Shown here piece by piece: positions 25,493 through 35,225 of a stretch of DNA of 64,000 bases. The notes beneath the pieces are model-generated. The model had not been told where the DNA came from. It did not search any database and was given only the letters and a program-made list of their open reading frames with translations. A program made the translations under genes and the position numbers. The stretch lies in assembly GCA_019022495.1 (NCBI GenBank), contig JAFEKR010000005.1, forward strand, positions 1,674,001-1,738,000, given 5' to 3'. Source of the stretch: Epichloe hybrida. Taxonomy: Eukaryota; Ascomycota; Sordariomycetes; Hypocreales; Clavicipitaceae. Positions within the stretch are counted from its first letter, which is position 1. Each line of letters begins with the position of its first letter.

Positions 25493-26444
25493 CAGGGCAT
25501 TATTTGTAGTTAGTGTAGTGTGTTTTGTAGTTTTTATGTTTAATTCAATATCTAGCTTATTATTAAAGATATTACCCTATAAATTACATAATCTTATAGA
25601 GATAAATCCAAGGAAAAATACTATGTATTAAAGTGGGTCTAAAAGTGGGTCGTTTAGCCGTAAACTAGAAACACTACATTTGTAGTGTATTTGTAGTGCT
25701 AAAATGTAGTAAAATATAGTTTTTCTTATTTATAGGCTAACGACCCACTTTTTAACCCACTTTAACATTTTGTCGGGGCAAAACAACCACCCCAAAACAA
25801 CGGAAAAGAGGGATCTAACAATAATGATGATAATGACGAAAATGACGATATTGACGGTATTGACGAATTCGACGATATCAGTAATTGAACCTAGATATCG
25901 GGATCTAGGTCTGCGATATTTGCGATCCATCGCGAGGATCTAAGCTGCGAAGTCTCTTGCCAATATCAGGTCATCTTATCAATCCAATATCAGCCGAAGC
26001 AATCCAATATCAGCCGAAGCTATCAAATATCAGCCGAAGCAAAAAGGGTATAATCTCAATTGAACAATCCAAGCCAAAAGGCTACGAAGGGAGAGTTGAT
26101 TTTCTATCAAAAGGGAAGGAATCTAGGGTTTTTATCTAGCTAGGGGGTCAGGGGCTAGGCCGGATCTAATGTGGTTGAATTGATCCGACAATCCGATAGA
26201 TCCGAGGTTGAAGGGGCTAGAGGTCTTGTGAGAGAGGTCTCAAGGGATCCGATAGATCCGAGGTCTTGTGAGAGAGGTCTCTAGGGGTCATATTCCTAGC
26301 CACACAACATATAACTACATTGTAGTTTTTTAGTTATGTATCTAAAAAAACAGGTTTTATATCCATATGTATTTTTTAAGATTAGATATATATTATTTGT
26401 TAAAATCAAAATACACTACAAATCAATTGTAGTGCAATGCTCTG
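25493..26444. mobile_element. Short hAT-like DNA transposon (non-autonomous)
   Basis: A 952-bp insert is flanked by the 8-bp duplication ACCTTCAC (25485-25492 and 26445-26452). Its ends are imperfect inverted repeats: CAGGGCATTA at the left and, in reverse complement, CAGAGCATTG at the right. An 8-bp duplication and a CAG start are typical of hAT transposons. Subterminal TGTAGTG and CACTACA copies are present at both ends, as in many hAT elements. Inside are three 20-bp units of AATATCAGCCGAAGC type (25983-26040) and two copies of GAGGTCTTGTGAGAGAGGTC (about 26219-26282). No transposase is seen. Two short open frames (25730-25930 minus and 25957-26139 plus) have no recognisable domain. Unlike its surroundings it is not heavily RIP-mutated. 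Confidence 0.85.
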
Positions 26445-26760
26445 ACCTTCACAAAGGCATTACTAAACAAGGCGTTTAAGAGGTTTATTACGAGTAATAA
26501 AGCAACTATTAGGATAGAAGGATAGGTTACGTAATCATAGCTCTTATGTTAATCTAACAAGATTAAAGGTGTTAAGATTAGGCTTACTTATTCTTACATA
26601 GGCTTATAGATTAAATGTTATCTTTTATTACGCCCCTTTCCCTTACTTTTTTCTTATAGTGTTATCCGTAATTATTTAATCTTACTTATTCCTTAGTTTT
26701 TTTTAATTATCTTATTAATATTATACGTTAATAGTTATATTAAAAAGAGAGAGTTTTTAG

Positions 26761-27056
26761 TGTTAAAACAAGCATAATATTAACAAGGCTACCTGCCTTT
26801 AATAAGCTAGGCGCGTTGCATTACGGACCTACATATCTAGCCTAATCGCGCCTTAATTAGCATTAGCACATGTGGCCTCTTCGCTAGTAACCCTAATTAA
26901 GGCCCCTTTTCCTATAATAAATAACGCACCCTCTTTGCTTCTATTTAATCCCTCTTTTACTTGCTTAGATAGACTAGAATATATAATAATTACGTACACT
27001 TTAGTCCACCCCAAAAACCCTACGCATAGGTCACTAGTATCCTGTAGATACTAACA
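26761..27056 (+). repeat. 3' LTR of element A, first copy
   Basis: This 296-bp LTR starts TGTTAAAAC after the purine tract AAAAAGAGAGAG and ends ACTAACA. It shares its overall plan with the LTR of element B but is clearly a different subfamily. Confidence 0.8.
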
Positions 27057-27137
27057 CTTACCTATTCTTTAATTCTTTTTTAATTATCTTATTAATATTA
27101 TTTATTAATAGTTATATTAAGAAGAGAGAGTTTCTAG
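27057..27137 (+). repeat. Duplicated pre-LTR segment of element A
   Basis: These 81 bases repeat the end of the internal region that precedes the first LTR copy (the CTTATTCCTTAG...AAGAGAGAG segment at about 26678-26760), including the polypurine tract. Together with the second LTR they make a tandem duplication unit of about 377 bp. Confidence 0.75.
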
Positions 27138-27432
27138 TGTTAGAATAAGCATAATATTAATAAGGCTACGTGCCTCTAATTAGCTAGGCACGTTACATCG
27201 CGGACCCACATGCCTAGCCTAACCGCGCCGCGATTAGGATTAGCATATGTAGTCTCTTTGCTAATAGCCCTAATTAAGGCCCCTTTTCTTATAATAAATA
27301 GCACACTCTTTTTGCTTCTATTTAATCCCTCTTTTACTTACTTAGATAGACTAGAATATATAATAATTACGTATACTTTAGTTCACCCCAAAAACCCTAC
27401 GCGTAGGTCACTAGTATCCTGTAGTACTAATA
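27138..27432 (+). repeat. 3' LTR of element A, second copy in tandem
   Basis: This 295-bp copy matches 26761-27056 in direct orientation. The spacer between the copies is a copy of the upstream purine-tract region, not a whole internal region. Confidence 0.8.
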
Positions 27433-28019
27433 ATAGGTTTATAAGGTATTAGAGTTTTATAATATTTTAAACCTTAATCTCTTAGCTACTAAGACTTAAG
27501 AATATACTATCCTTTTAGCCTTTTTTTACTAGCTTCCCTTTTTTATAAAGTTATATTAAGTTAGTAAGCTCTTATTCTTATTTCTATAGTTTCTTAAGTT
27601 ACTTAAGCTAGGTAATTTACTCTCTAATTACTATCTCTTTAGCCCTTATAATAAAGGATTTAGTTTTAAATAAGGTTCTTATAAAATATAGTATATTACT
27701 AGCTATAGTATTATCCTTATTTAGTAAGTCCTAGGGAATATATAGTATTACTTTAGTAAATTAAGTAGTTTTTCCCCTTATATTACTCTTAGGTAACTAG
27801 TAAGAGAAGCTTTAGAATTATAAGAATAAAGGGATAGCTAGGTAAGAGGTATAGGGGCGCTTATATATTAACTAAAGCTTACTAGGTCTAAGTGTGTTAT
27901 ATAGTAAGTCACTAGCTTATAGCTAGTGACTTGCTAGTGTCACGTAGACCTAGCCCTAGGGCGTGGTGCGCTCGCCTAGTGGTACGCTAGCGCGCTAGTG
28001 TTGTGAGTAAGGCCTCACA
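27433..28019 (-). mobile_element. Gypsy fragment: LTR, leader and start of gag
   Basis: On the minus strand the LTR starts TGTGAGGCC at 28019, runs to about 27819, and is followed by leader and gag-like sequence down to 27433, matching 11246 to about 11830 of element D. It ends exactly where the second LTR of element A begins, so element A may have inserted into this older Gypsy copy. It marks the right edge of the transposon island. Confidence 0.75.
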
Positions 28020-28888
28020 CTTATTATGCACGTTACTTATTATTATTATAACTATAGTTAGGGAGATATAAACGGAGTGAAGGCTAAGGTTCTTAGTTAT
28101 AGCTAGAGAGCTACTACTTAAAGGTAAGTGCATAAAGGTCTTAAACTCTAACCTTCTATATACCTTGTGGGTAGTCCTTGTCTAAATACCTTACTGCGTA
28201 CTCCGTACACGTGGCTATCTGGCAGCTACTTAGTCATCCGCACAACCCAAGGCTTGGCTTATCCGAGGGCTCTATCATGTGACCGTCCTGTCCCTGGCTC
28301 CCTGGCCTCCGTGCTCCTGACAATTGTACATATTATATATATTATAATCATAGTTACTATAAATTTACTTCATTTACTTCTAATAGAATTTAAAAGATCT
28401 GTAGGTTATTTACATTTCTCAAACCTAACCTATAAAAGGCTACTACTTAGAAATTATATTATAAGTAGCTGGAAACTATTCATCACCTTGATCTCCGCTC
28501 TGGAACACACCAGCGTGGTATATCTTCTGATAGTGCCACCATACTCGCCATCCACCCGCCGTGATTAAGGTCAAGGGTATGCTAACTACCCAGTAAATCC
28601 AAAAGTTCGGGGAAATCGTCTCCTTGCCATCCGACTTCCAGTCAAACATTGGCATACTGAATAGAGTCTTGGCAGGATTAGCTTAAAGAGACATTGTGAT
28701 AGTAAGAAACGAAGAAACGACTGACAGCAATGAAGGTTGCAGGAAGAAAAGCTATTGTAACAAGGGTGAGTGTCTTCATAGCCGCACTGTCCAGACCAGT
28801 CGTAGACGCTATCCTGAGATTAAGCTCGGCGTTAGTATGTGCGATGCGGTTATATAGCTACCGAAATGTCCTTAAATCAGCATATTCT
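28020..28888. other. Border between transposon island and gene-rich DNA
   Basis: Base composition shifts over this stretch from AT-rich, RIP-like sequence to ordinary gene DNA. A GTACTCCGTAC motif lies at 28200. A 133-codon open frame (28167-28568, plus) is hydrophobic and repetitive with no recognised domain and is not called as a gene. Nothing else is seen. Confidence 0.5.
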
Positions 28889-29719
28889 TTACTTTTTGTC
28901 AAGTGAGGGGTTTTCACGAACCACATTCAGTTCTGTTTCCAGCCTCAAGTGCAAGAAACCAGTAAAGTTTCCAGCTGATTCAACATGGCAGTACATGAAT
29001 TGTATCAGGCTAGATAACTCTGAGTCCAGAGTGATGGCACTTCGGCCGTGGTATTTGTCGATTTTGTCTTTGACTTGATGAAGAAACTGGACGCAGTCTT
29101 TGTCCCACTTCAGAACCCTCGTCACATTGGATACATCCGTCGCTGCTGAAGTCAGTTTGGACATCAGCCCTATTCGTTCTTCTTCTTGCCCGAGAAGCTG
29201 TTTCATTTGATCCGTGACGCCAATTTCAGCCATGGAAAGTCGGCCAGTACGTTCGATACCAAGATTTCTCTCAATGGTTTGCACCTCTCCAGATAGTTTG
29301 CTACTTAACATATCGGCTCTCGACAGGTGTTCACGCAGGAAAACTAGCGGCAACAGTAGTGGGTGAGTCCAAAGAGAGTGTGTAGATTTGATCAGCCTCT
29401 CAATTTTCACATGGTGAGGTTCCACGCATTCTCCGTTGGGGAGTCTGTTCGTCCATATATTCCACCCATGTATGAGGGCCATCGTGGTGCCGCTTTGGAA
29501 GACATGGGTGAGCGAAAGTCCGAAGTTTCCTAATTTCATCATTTGTGGGACCTTGATTGTGACGGCTGGAATACTCATCAATGTCATCCTGTATAGTGTA
29601 ACCAAGTCCAATGGCTTACCAATAGAGCTCATCGACTCATTATCATCGCCATCATTCCACATGATATTAGAGTAACATTGTCCTCGATGGAGTAGCCATA
29701 CCGGCATCATGATAATCAC
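28889..29719 (-). CDS. Hypothetical fungal protein, possibly truncated
   Basis: A single open frame of 276 codons starts at ATG 29719. The segment with ALIHGWNIWTNRL and the helical C-terminal half resemble large fungal proteins of unknown function that sometimes carry a CorA-like membrane domain, but that membrane domain is absent here. The C-terminus is polar and probably coiled-coil (residues about 150-260). No signal peptide or clear motif is visible. The upstream sequence does not supply a convincing longer N-terminus, so the gene may be the remains of a longer one. It is the first open gene next to the transposon island, where truncated genes are common. The family assignment is a guess; only the open frame is seen. 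Confidence 0.45.
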   Translation of the reverse strand: MIIMMPVWLLHRGQCYSNIMWNDGDDNESMSSIGKPLDLVTLYRMTLMSIPAVTIKVPQMMKLGNFGLSLTHVFQSGTTMALIHGWNIWTNRLPNGECVEPHHVKIERLIKSTHSLWTHPLLLPLVFLREHLSRADMLSSKLSGEVQTIERNLGIERTGRLSMAEIGVTDQMKQLLGQEEERIGLMSKLTSAATDVSNVTRVLKWDKDCVQFLHQVKDKIDKYHGRSAITLDSELSSLIQFMYCHVESAGNFTGFLHLRLETELNVVRENPSLDKK

Positions 29720-30476
29720 CCGCTTCTATATAGCCCAGAAACTTATCATGTGGCTTCCAGAGACTTGACTCCAGAAGTTCTTGGCGATCTGACTCGAACA
29801 TTGAGGGCGTCTTAGACAATGTTTTTGGACGAAATCAAGCTACCAGTAGCGTATGTATGCACCTTCAACTATAATCATGCCTAAAGCGGAATTCTTAAAC
29901 GTACAAGGTAAGAATCATATATCAAGACAAGCGCCATATATAGGCTTCTCCTTGAATACGTAAAATATTGATTGCTGAATAATTTCAGTGGCTGACAGGT
30001 GAGGGGGAAACTGATGTCTGACGTGGCACATGTATGTACATGTATATATCAGGCAAGGCGAGATGGTTTCCACTTTGTGTAATCCGTACTCACTTCAGTC
30101 CATGCGGATAGGGGGGTGCGGGGAAACGACCGCCAAGCCATGCATGTAAGGCATGCTTCAGGGCGATATCCTCCTGGTTCTTGTCTCTGGTGATTCTCAA
30201 GGGGGTTGCGAGGAGGTGGAAGAAAGCTTTTTCGGAATCAGACACGCTTTTTGACGATACATGATCCTTAGATTTATTACTTATAGACAGTATACTCGCT
30301 CGCGCCTTGTAGCCTAAACAAATATTATCCATTACATCCCACGCCGTACTGTACGATTTCGAGTCACCTCTTATCGCCTAAGAAGAAGTTGGCCAGTATT
30401 TAAACAACTACTCAACCAGTATATCGGATACCCTAGTGCTGCCTACCAATTGCACTATCCTATCCGCATCCCTATT
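29720..30476. other. Intergenic, no confident gene
   Basis: Moderately AT-rich sequence. An 80-codon minus-strand frame at 30090-30332 has no recognised motif. TACATGTATGTACATGTATA-like direct repeats occur at about 30030-30050. I see no RNA gene. Confidence 0.4.
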
Positions 30477-30506
30477 TAGGACGATAACCTCTCCATAATC
30501 GACTTA

Positions 30507-31091
30507 GTGCTCCGCATTATTCACAAAGATGGCCCATTTCAAACACCAGATCAAGATATCAGCCAACCCTTCCCAAGTACAGAATGCTTACTAAATCATA
30601 TCGACCTTACTACACTAGCTCGTATTGCAAGGGTCGCGGACAGACATCAGCTTCAATCTACACTCGATTCTTGCTTAACAATCACAGAACTTCATGGCTT
30701 ATTTACAGCTCAGTTAAAGCCTGCCTTTCAGTCAGCTGCTAATCGCCCGGATAGAACAGACTCGCATAACAATGCAGAGGCCCGGGATGCCATGACGGCT
30801 CAAGAATCTTGTAGGATAGAACTGCTGCTTCTCCACAGTCATCGATTGAAGTTTGGGCGAAGACATGGCCCAGAATTTCGAGGAATCAATTATGCTCAAG
30901 CTGTGAAGATAATTCGCTGTATGGTGAGCTCACAAAACTACGGAGTAATGACTCCGGAAGGTCAAGTGAGCGTTGGGAGAGCTCGGGTTTTAGCTAAAGA
31001 TTTAAAGGATAATGTACTAGAGTTCCTGGTTTTGATCTTCCTGATCTGCAATACATTTATTTACGATCTTATACGCATATACTTATGTTAG
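30507..31091 (+). pseudogene. Open frame of unknown function, probable gene relic
   Basis: The frame is open for 194 codons but its first codon is GTG, not ATG, and an in-frame TAG lies just upstream at 30477. An ATG-initiated product would begin much later. Residues 20-110 look like a real soluble protein (mixed charge, TLARIARVADRHQLQ, ESCRIELLLLHSHRL), while the last 25 residues become hydrophobic and AT-encoded (FLVLIFLICNTFIYDLI), which suggests read-through into non-coding DNA or an intron. It is either an exon of a multi-exon gene I cannot reconstruct or a decaying gene. I do not recognise the family. Confidence 0.3.
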
Positions 31092-31341
31092 ACCTGCCGA
31101 ATCGAGTTCAAGTCCTACAGGCCAGCTGCATGGTTCCCGTAACGAGTAAATTTTAAGTTTGGCTGTGATATGGAGAATCTTTATATTGTCTTACAAAGGC
31201 ATTTTAAAAGTTGCTCAACGTTTTAGCATATATGAATTCTCTTAATACCTAATATATAAATAATAGACCTATATCGGGAACCAGACTTATTCCAGCACAT
31301 TCCAAGTAAATCCTCAGTCCTTGACAACAATACTGGAGTTC

Positions 31342-31737
31342 TCAACCGCACTGCGCCCTGAAGCTCGCCACGCCAGTAACTTCAAGCTGAGGCTGCAAGC
31401 AACCCTGAGGATCAGCGCTCGTCAAGATATCAATGATACCCCCATCATCACAGTTATCATTGTTGTAAATGTACACCGAGCACTTGTCGCTGATTTTGCC
31501 AGTCGTGTAGGAGCCGAAGGAACCATTGCGGATTCCTTTAGTACATTCCTGAGTTCCGTCACCGCTGTAGGTGTCGCGGGCGCCGGTGCATCTCACGCTG
31601 CTTTGGTAGACGCTGAAGGACCATGCTGGGTCCTGGCGAGTAGAGAGAGAGGAGGAGGGATTGCGGCTCATGTGGATGGCGGCTGATTGGCCGAGTCCGA
31701 GGAGCGAGGCGAGCGTGAAGATGGCTGTGAGCTTCAT
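31342..31737 (-). CDS. Small secreted cysteine-containing protein
   Basis: The 131-residue product starts MKLTAIFTLASLLGLGQSA, a clear signal peptide with probable cleavage after about residue 19. A short pro-like segment follows (residues 20-34, ending Ser-Thr-Arg). The mature part holds six cysteines (50, 65, 86, 96, 113, 130), enough for three disulfides, and one N-glycosylation site (Asn-Gly-Ser at 71). It has no known domain that I can name. The size, signal and cysteine content fit a fungal effector-like or cell-surface small secreted protein. It is a single exon. It lies 3.3 kb from the transposon island. Function is not known. Confidence 0.7.
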   Translation of the reverse strand: MKLTAIFTLASLLGLGQSAAIHMSRNPSSSLSTRQDPAWSFSVYQSSVRCTGARDTYSGDGTQECTKGIRNGSFGSYTTGKISDKCSVYIYNNDNCDDGGIIDILTSADPQGCLQPQLEVTGVASFRAQCG

Positions 31738-32778
31738 GTTGGATTGTCTAGGGCTGATTTGGTGTTCTGACTTGATGGAGTTTTGTATGCGTATAAGAGA
31801 GAAGCGATGTGTGTATATAATTGGTTAAGATGGTTTATGAGTGTGTGAGTGTGCAACTACCTCTTCAAGCTTCTTGGGATGCTAGCTTTTATAGTCGAAG
31901 ACTACCTCACCTCTATACTGGCTTGACTGTCTGCTCGACCTATCCATGTCCATTTCTGCTCTTTTCAGATGATGCAATTGATGAACAGACAAAACGCCCC
32001 AACATAGGAGCATCACCAACTGCTTTCCAGAAAAGACTCCATGACGGGCATCCCCGAATCCATCCTATGCAAGAACCAAGTCATGGTCAGCCTTGATCTC
32101 CAACAACTTCACGCGCGAGACTTAAGCAGGGTACTAGCACCCAATTACCCACTCACATTTCTTACAAAGGCTTACAAGAAGGCTCGATTGTAGCGTCTAA
32201 GCCTTCTGATCACCACGTGGGGTCTAGCGTTATCCAAAGGTTCATGGCATGGGGTTAAAGTTTAGTAACATTGGAGATGGATCGGCCCGCTACAATAAGC
32301 GTTGCAAATGCTTGCGTAATCCTCCGGCATTTAAAGTGACGACCCTTTGCATATCGGGACATCAATGCGCCTTACGAGCATGTTCACCAATAGACATTCA
32401 ATAGTTGGTCTCCACAGCTAAGCGTATAGCCTCGTTGAGGTTCTTGTCTGCAGGGAATTATCGTCAAAGTTTTCGATCAGGATGCGGATCTCGATTCCGT
32501 CAGCTTACAAAGTCATCCAGAGTCTTGAGGCTTTCATTAAATGACTCATGTAAGACCTGCAGATGGAAAGATCGGCGTGAATGGATTCAATATTCGCTTG
32601 GCGCTTACAACTGAAAATCCTCAGGTTGCTAAAAGCATTAGTATGACGTTTACCACGGGAAGGTTTACGAATTGGATGAGTCGATGAGGATACGAGGTAA
32701 TGGTGAGATTTGAACCATGTTTCTTGCATATTAGTTGTGTACACGTGTTGCTAACTACTCTGAAGTCGACTTGACATT
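31738..32778. other. Intergenic, no confident gene
   Basis: About 1 kb between two minus-strand genes, containing the upstream region of the secreted protein gene. Overlapping short frames on both strands (31821-32096, 32405-32614, 32505-32744) show no motif. Nothing else recognised. Confidence 0.5.
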
Positions 32779-33558
32779 CTACTTGCCCTCCAGGGCCTCC
32801 ACCATCTCTGGTATAACCTTTCCCTGCTGCTTCATTTGTCTCGCGACCTCGATAGCTGAAGTACCGCTGCCATCAGTAGTATTGGGATCAGCTCCATGCT
32901 GCATCAAGGTTCTAGCTACTCCGACATGTCCTGCCTTGACAGCCACGTGAAGAGGCGATGCACCAGTTCCCGTAGGAGGAGCATCGGTCTCAGGCCGAGC
33001 ACCTTTGTCCAGTAGATTCCGCATCATAAGCTCATTTCCAAGCCTTGCCGCAGCAGATAGTGCACCTGAATGCTCAATGCGCGCCCCATGCCGCAATAAC
33101 AGGTCGATCCCTGCAGTATCCTTGTACAGCCCTGCAACTAATGCAAGCGGGTACGATGCCGCATCCGGGTCTTGGTTGGGGTCCGCTCCAGCCTCTAGAA
33201 GGAAGCGCAGGAACTCAATGTTCTGCCGACCCATGCAGGCTACGATGAGAGGTGTTCCTCGCATGTCGAACTGCATGTTGATGACTGATGGATCCTTGGC
33301 GAGAAGAGTCTGCATGAGCGGGATTGAACCTGTGTTGACTGCGGCTCTGACGATCTCTTCGTTGAGAGTGATTGAGGGATGTTGTGACAGGAGAAAAGAG
33401 ACAGCTTGGATCTGGGTGCTTTTTGCAGCCGATGTCAGAAGTTCCTGGATAGTCTCCTGAGACAGGGACTCTTTTTCGGGTGCAAGGAGGTTTCTCATCT
33501 GGTCAACATCTCCGGTCGAAGCCAGTATCTTGAGCTGATCCTTGAGAGTAGACGACAT
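32779..33558 (-). CDS. Ankyrin-repeat protein
   Basis: The single exon encodes 259 residues made almost wholly of ankyrin repeats. Recognisable repeat cores are GTPLIVACMGRQNIEFLRFLLEAGADPN (about residues 100-128), YPLALVAGLYKDTAGIDLLLRHGA (about 136-160), LSAAARLGNELMMRNLLDKGA and ASPLHVAVKAGHVGVARTLMQHGADPNTTD near the C-terminus; earlier, more divergent repeats fill residues 10-95. There is no signal peptide, membrane segment or catalytic domain, so it should be a cytosolic or nuclear protein-binding scaffold of unknown partner. Start at ATG 33558 is the first in frame. Six copies of a 7-bp repeat lie just upstream in the 5' leader. Confidence 0.85.
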   Translation of the reverse strand: MSSTLKDQLKILASTGDVDQMRNLLAPEKESLSQETIQELLTSAAKSTQIQAVSFLLSQHPSITLNEEIVRAAVNTGSIPLMQTLLAKDPSVINMQFDMRGTPLIVACMGRQNIEFLRFLLEAGADPNQDPDAASYPLALVAGLYKDTAGIDLLLRHGARIEHSGALSAAARLGNELMMRNLLDKGARPETDAPPTGTGASPLHVAVKAGHVGVARTLMQHGADPNTTDGSGTSAIEVARQMKQQGKVIPEMVEALEGK

Positions 33559-33566
33559 GTTGGCGA

Positions 33567-33608
33567 GCGTAATGCGTAATGCGTAATGCGTAATGCGTAA
33601 TGCGTAAC
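33567..33608. repeat. Heptanucleotide tandem repeat in 5' leader
   Basis: Six consecutive copies of GCGTAAT (the last is GCGTAAC) lie 8 bp upstream of the ankyrin gene start codon. On the transcribed strand it reads ATTACGC. A pure microsatellite this close to a start codon may vary in length between strains and change translation or promoter spacing. Confidence 0.95.
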
Positions 33609-34706
33609 GAATTGAATACTTGGCAAAGAGCTATGCTTGACTTGAAAGTGAGATGCAAGGTCTGAATAGCCTTTCTGTCGGTCTCATCCGTCGGAACTTT
33701 TTATCATCGGCAGTATTTTTTGTATGTCATATTATGTGGCAAGATGCCGTCCTGCATCACATGAGGCTATGTACATGTATGATTTGCGACCCCACCATCG
33801 AGCGGGCTTACATGTACACACCTTCCTTAGGCGTCATAAGCCTTGTGGAGTCACGTCAACTAGGGTCTATATCTAATTAGATAGAAGTAAATTAGAGGTA
33901 TATTTGCTTGTATATAAATTAGCTAACACTAAATATATTACTAATTTTGCTTATATAAATTACTATACCACACTTTTAAGTACCCACGCGGTCACTGACC
34001 TTATGGCAGGGGGCGGTGGGGGCCCCGCGGATCCACAAGCCTTATGACGCCTATGTACATATGTACATATGTAAGGAGACAGTGGGTCCCAGTAATTCAG
34101 CAACGGCGACTCTGGTGGAAATTGTGCGGAATTACCGGGACCCCACTGTAAGCTGACTGCCATCCTTCGGGTGCTCAATTAGTCCTCCGTTTGGCTGTAC
34201 TCCTTGCGTTGGGGATTATTCCACCGATTTGGCATCCTGACATCTCAAGACTGGCTTGTCTCTTGATTCCGCTTATGCTCACAGTCATGGTGACGATCCA
34301 TGAGCGTCGCGAATGTGGTTGTGGTAGTGATGGCTCTGTCTCCGACGGAAAAACAAGCTCCTGCTATTCAACCATCTCGATCGTGATAGAGGATTTTTTG
34401 AGTAATGCAGTCAGACTCATTGTCGCCACTGATTAACTGGAGACCGAAAAGAAAGCGAGTAAACCTTGTATCATGCCTGAGGGGGATGCTCGGACGTTTG
34501 GAAACAAGGCTCCGTCTTGGCTATCATATCAACGCCCTCTGTACTCTTGAGCAATGCTATAAAGATAGTCTAAAACCTCCCTATCCATCTTTAACAGGAC
34601 AGGCCATCACTTAAACAACATCACTGCATCTCAACAACCTCTCACTCTACTTCCTTTTATGTCAACATTCACTTGACTCTTAGTCCCAAGGTCCTAACAA
34701 GTCACA
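33609..34706. other. Intergenic with a short AT-rich relic
   Basis: This contains the divergent promoters of the ankyrin gene (minus) and the 172-aa secreted protein gene (plus). A patch at about 33865-33970 is AT-rich and rich in CTAATTAG/TATATAAATTAGCTAA motifs, resembling the RIP-mutated DNA of the island, and may be a small transposon remnant. A run of G and C at 34010-34030 follows it. No gene is called. Confidence 0.4.
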
Positions 34707-35225
34707 ATGAGACTCTCAAACATCATCTCCATCTCCCTCGCTTTCCTTGCCCCAAGCACCGTCCTGGGCGCACCATCCAACACCATCCACCGTCGCGACT
34801 GTCCTTCAGTCGACACCATTCGCAAGTGGATCCAGGACAACGCCAGCGTCGGCGACAACACAGTCTTCTACACCGCTGGCGCAAAGCAAGAGCAAGCCAA
34901 GGCCTTTGCCGAGCAAAAGGTCAACAACGGAAATTACTGGGGTAAAGTCTTTGGCCTCAAGTACCTCGACTGGATTGAGGAGTGTGGCCAGGGTCCTGAG
35001 CAGGACAAGCTGTTTCCTCGTATGGGTGAGGCTCTTGCTAGAGAGTCTACTAATACGGCTTATGTTATCATGGTCAAGGGCAACGCTATTGCCAACTTTT
35101 GGAAGGACAATGAGTATCCTTATCTTAGTGAGAATCGTGTCAAGATTATTGCCGTCAACGCTGCGAACTTTGATGATCAGAAGGATTACGATGGGCAGCC
35201 TTTAAAGCGAGCCATTCAGTTTTAG
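34707..35225 (+). CDS. Secreted protein of unknown function, 172 aa
   Basis: The product starts MRLSNIISISLAFLAPSTVLG, a good signal peptide with probable cleavage after residue 21. The dibasic pair Arg29-Arg30 is a likely Kex2 site, giving a mature protein starting Asp-Cys-Pro. The mature part is about 142 residues, soluble, with two cysteines (32 and 93) that probably pair, an Asn-Ala-Ser glycosylation site at 45, and a Trp/Tyr-rich middle (NYWGKVF, KYLDWIEEC). No transmembrane segment is present. The coding region has high third-position C typical of expressed fungal genes. The family is not recognised; it looks like a globular secreted protein that could act outside the cell or on a host. 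Single exon, ATG 34707. Confidence 0.8.
   Translation: MRLSNIISISLAFLAPSTVLGAPSNTIHRRDCPSVDTIRKWIQDNASVGDNTVFYTAGAKQEQAKAFAEQKVNNGNYWGKVFGLKYLDWIEECGQGPEQDKLFPRMGEALARESTNTAYVIMVKGNAIANFWKDNEYPYLSENRVKIIAVNAANFDDQKDYDGQPLKRAIQF

Larger units (their letters stand above)
3950..27432 (+). mobile_element. Element A: Copia relic broken up by later insertions
   Basis: Pieces of one fungal Copia pol gene can be joined across the insertions: reverse transcriptase and the start of RNase H at 3950-4399, a short piece at 11207-11245, RNase H at 25081-25492 and the end of the internal region at 26453-26760. The order and spacing match the intact arrangement inside element B at about 9430-10890. The joints carry the TSDs CAAAG, TAATA and ACCTTCAC of the three insertions. 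The longest open piece is 69 codons at 25212-25421 (RNase H, with Asn-Ile-Ala-Tyr-Val). The 3' LTR is at 26761-27056. The 5' end is not found in the window. The relic is dead and strongly RIP-mutated. Confidence 0.8.

Noticed and set aside
28167..28568. 133-codon plus-strand open frame at the island edge
   Set aside because: Half of it is hydrophobic sequence encoded by AT-rich DNA, it has no domain, and it spans the composition border; it looks like chance.
31085..31130. Possible tRNA, because of a GAGTTCAAGTCC T-loop-like stretch
   Set aside because: No matching acceptor stem, D-arm or anticodon arm could be formed around it.
31321..31686. 121-codon plus-strand frame
   Set aside because: It is the antisense shadow of the six-cysteine secreted protein, which has a clear signal peptide.
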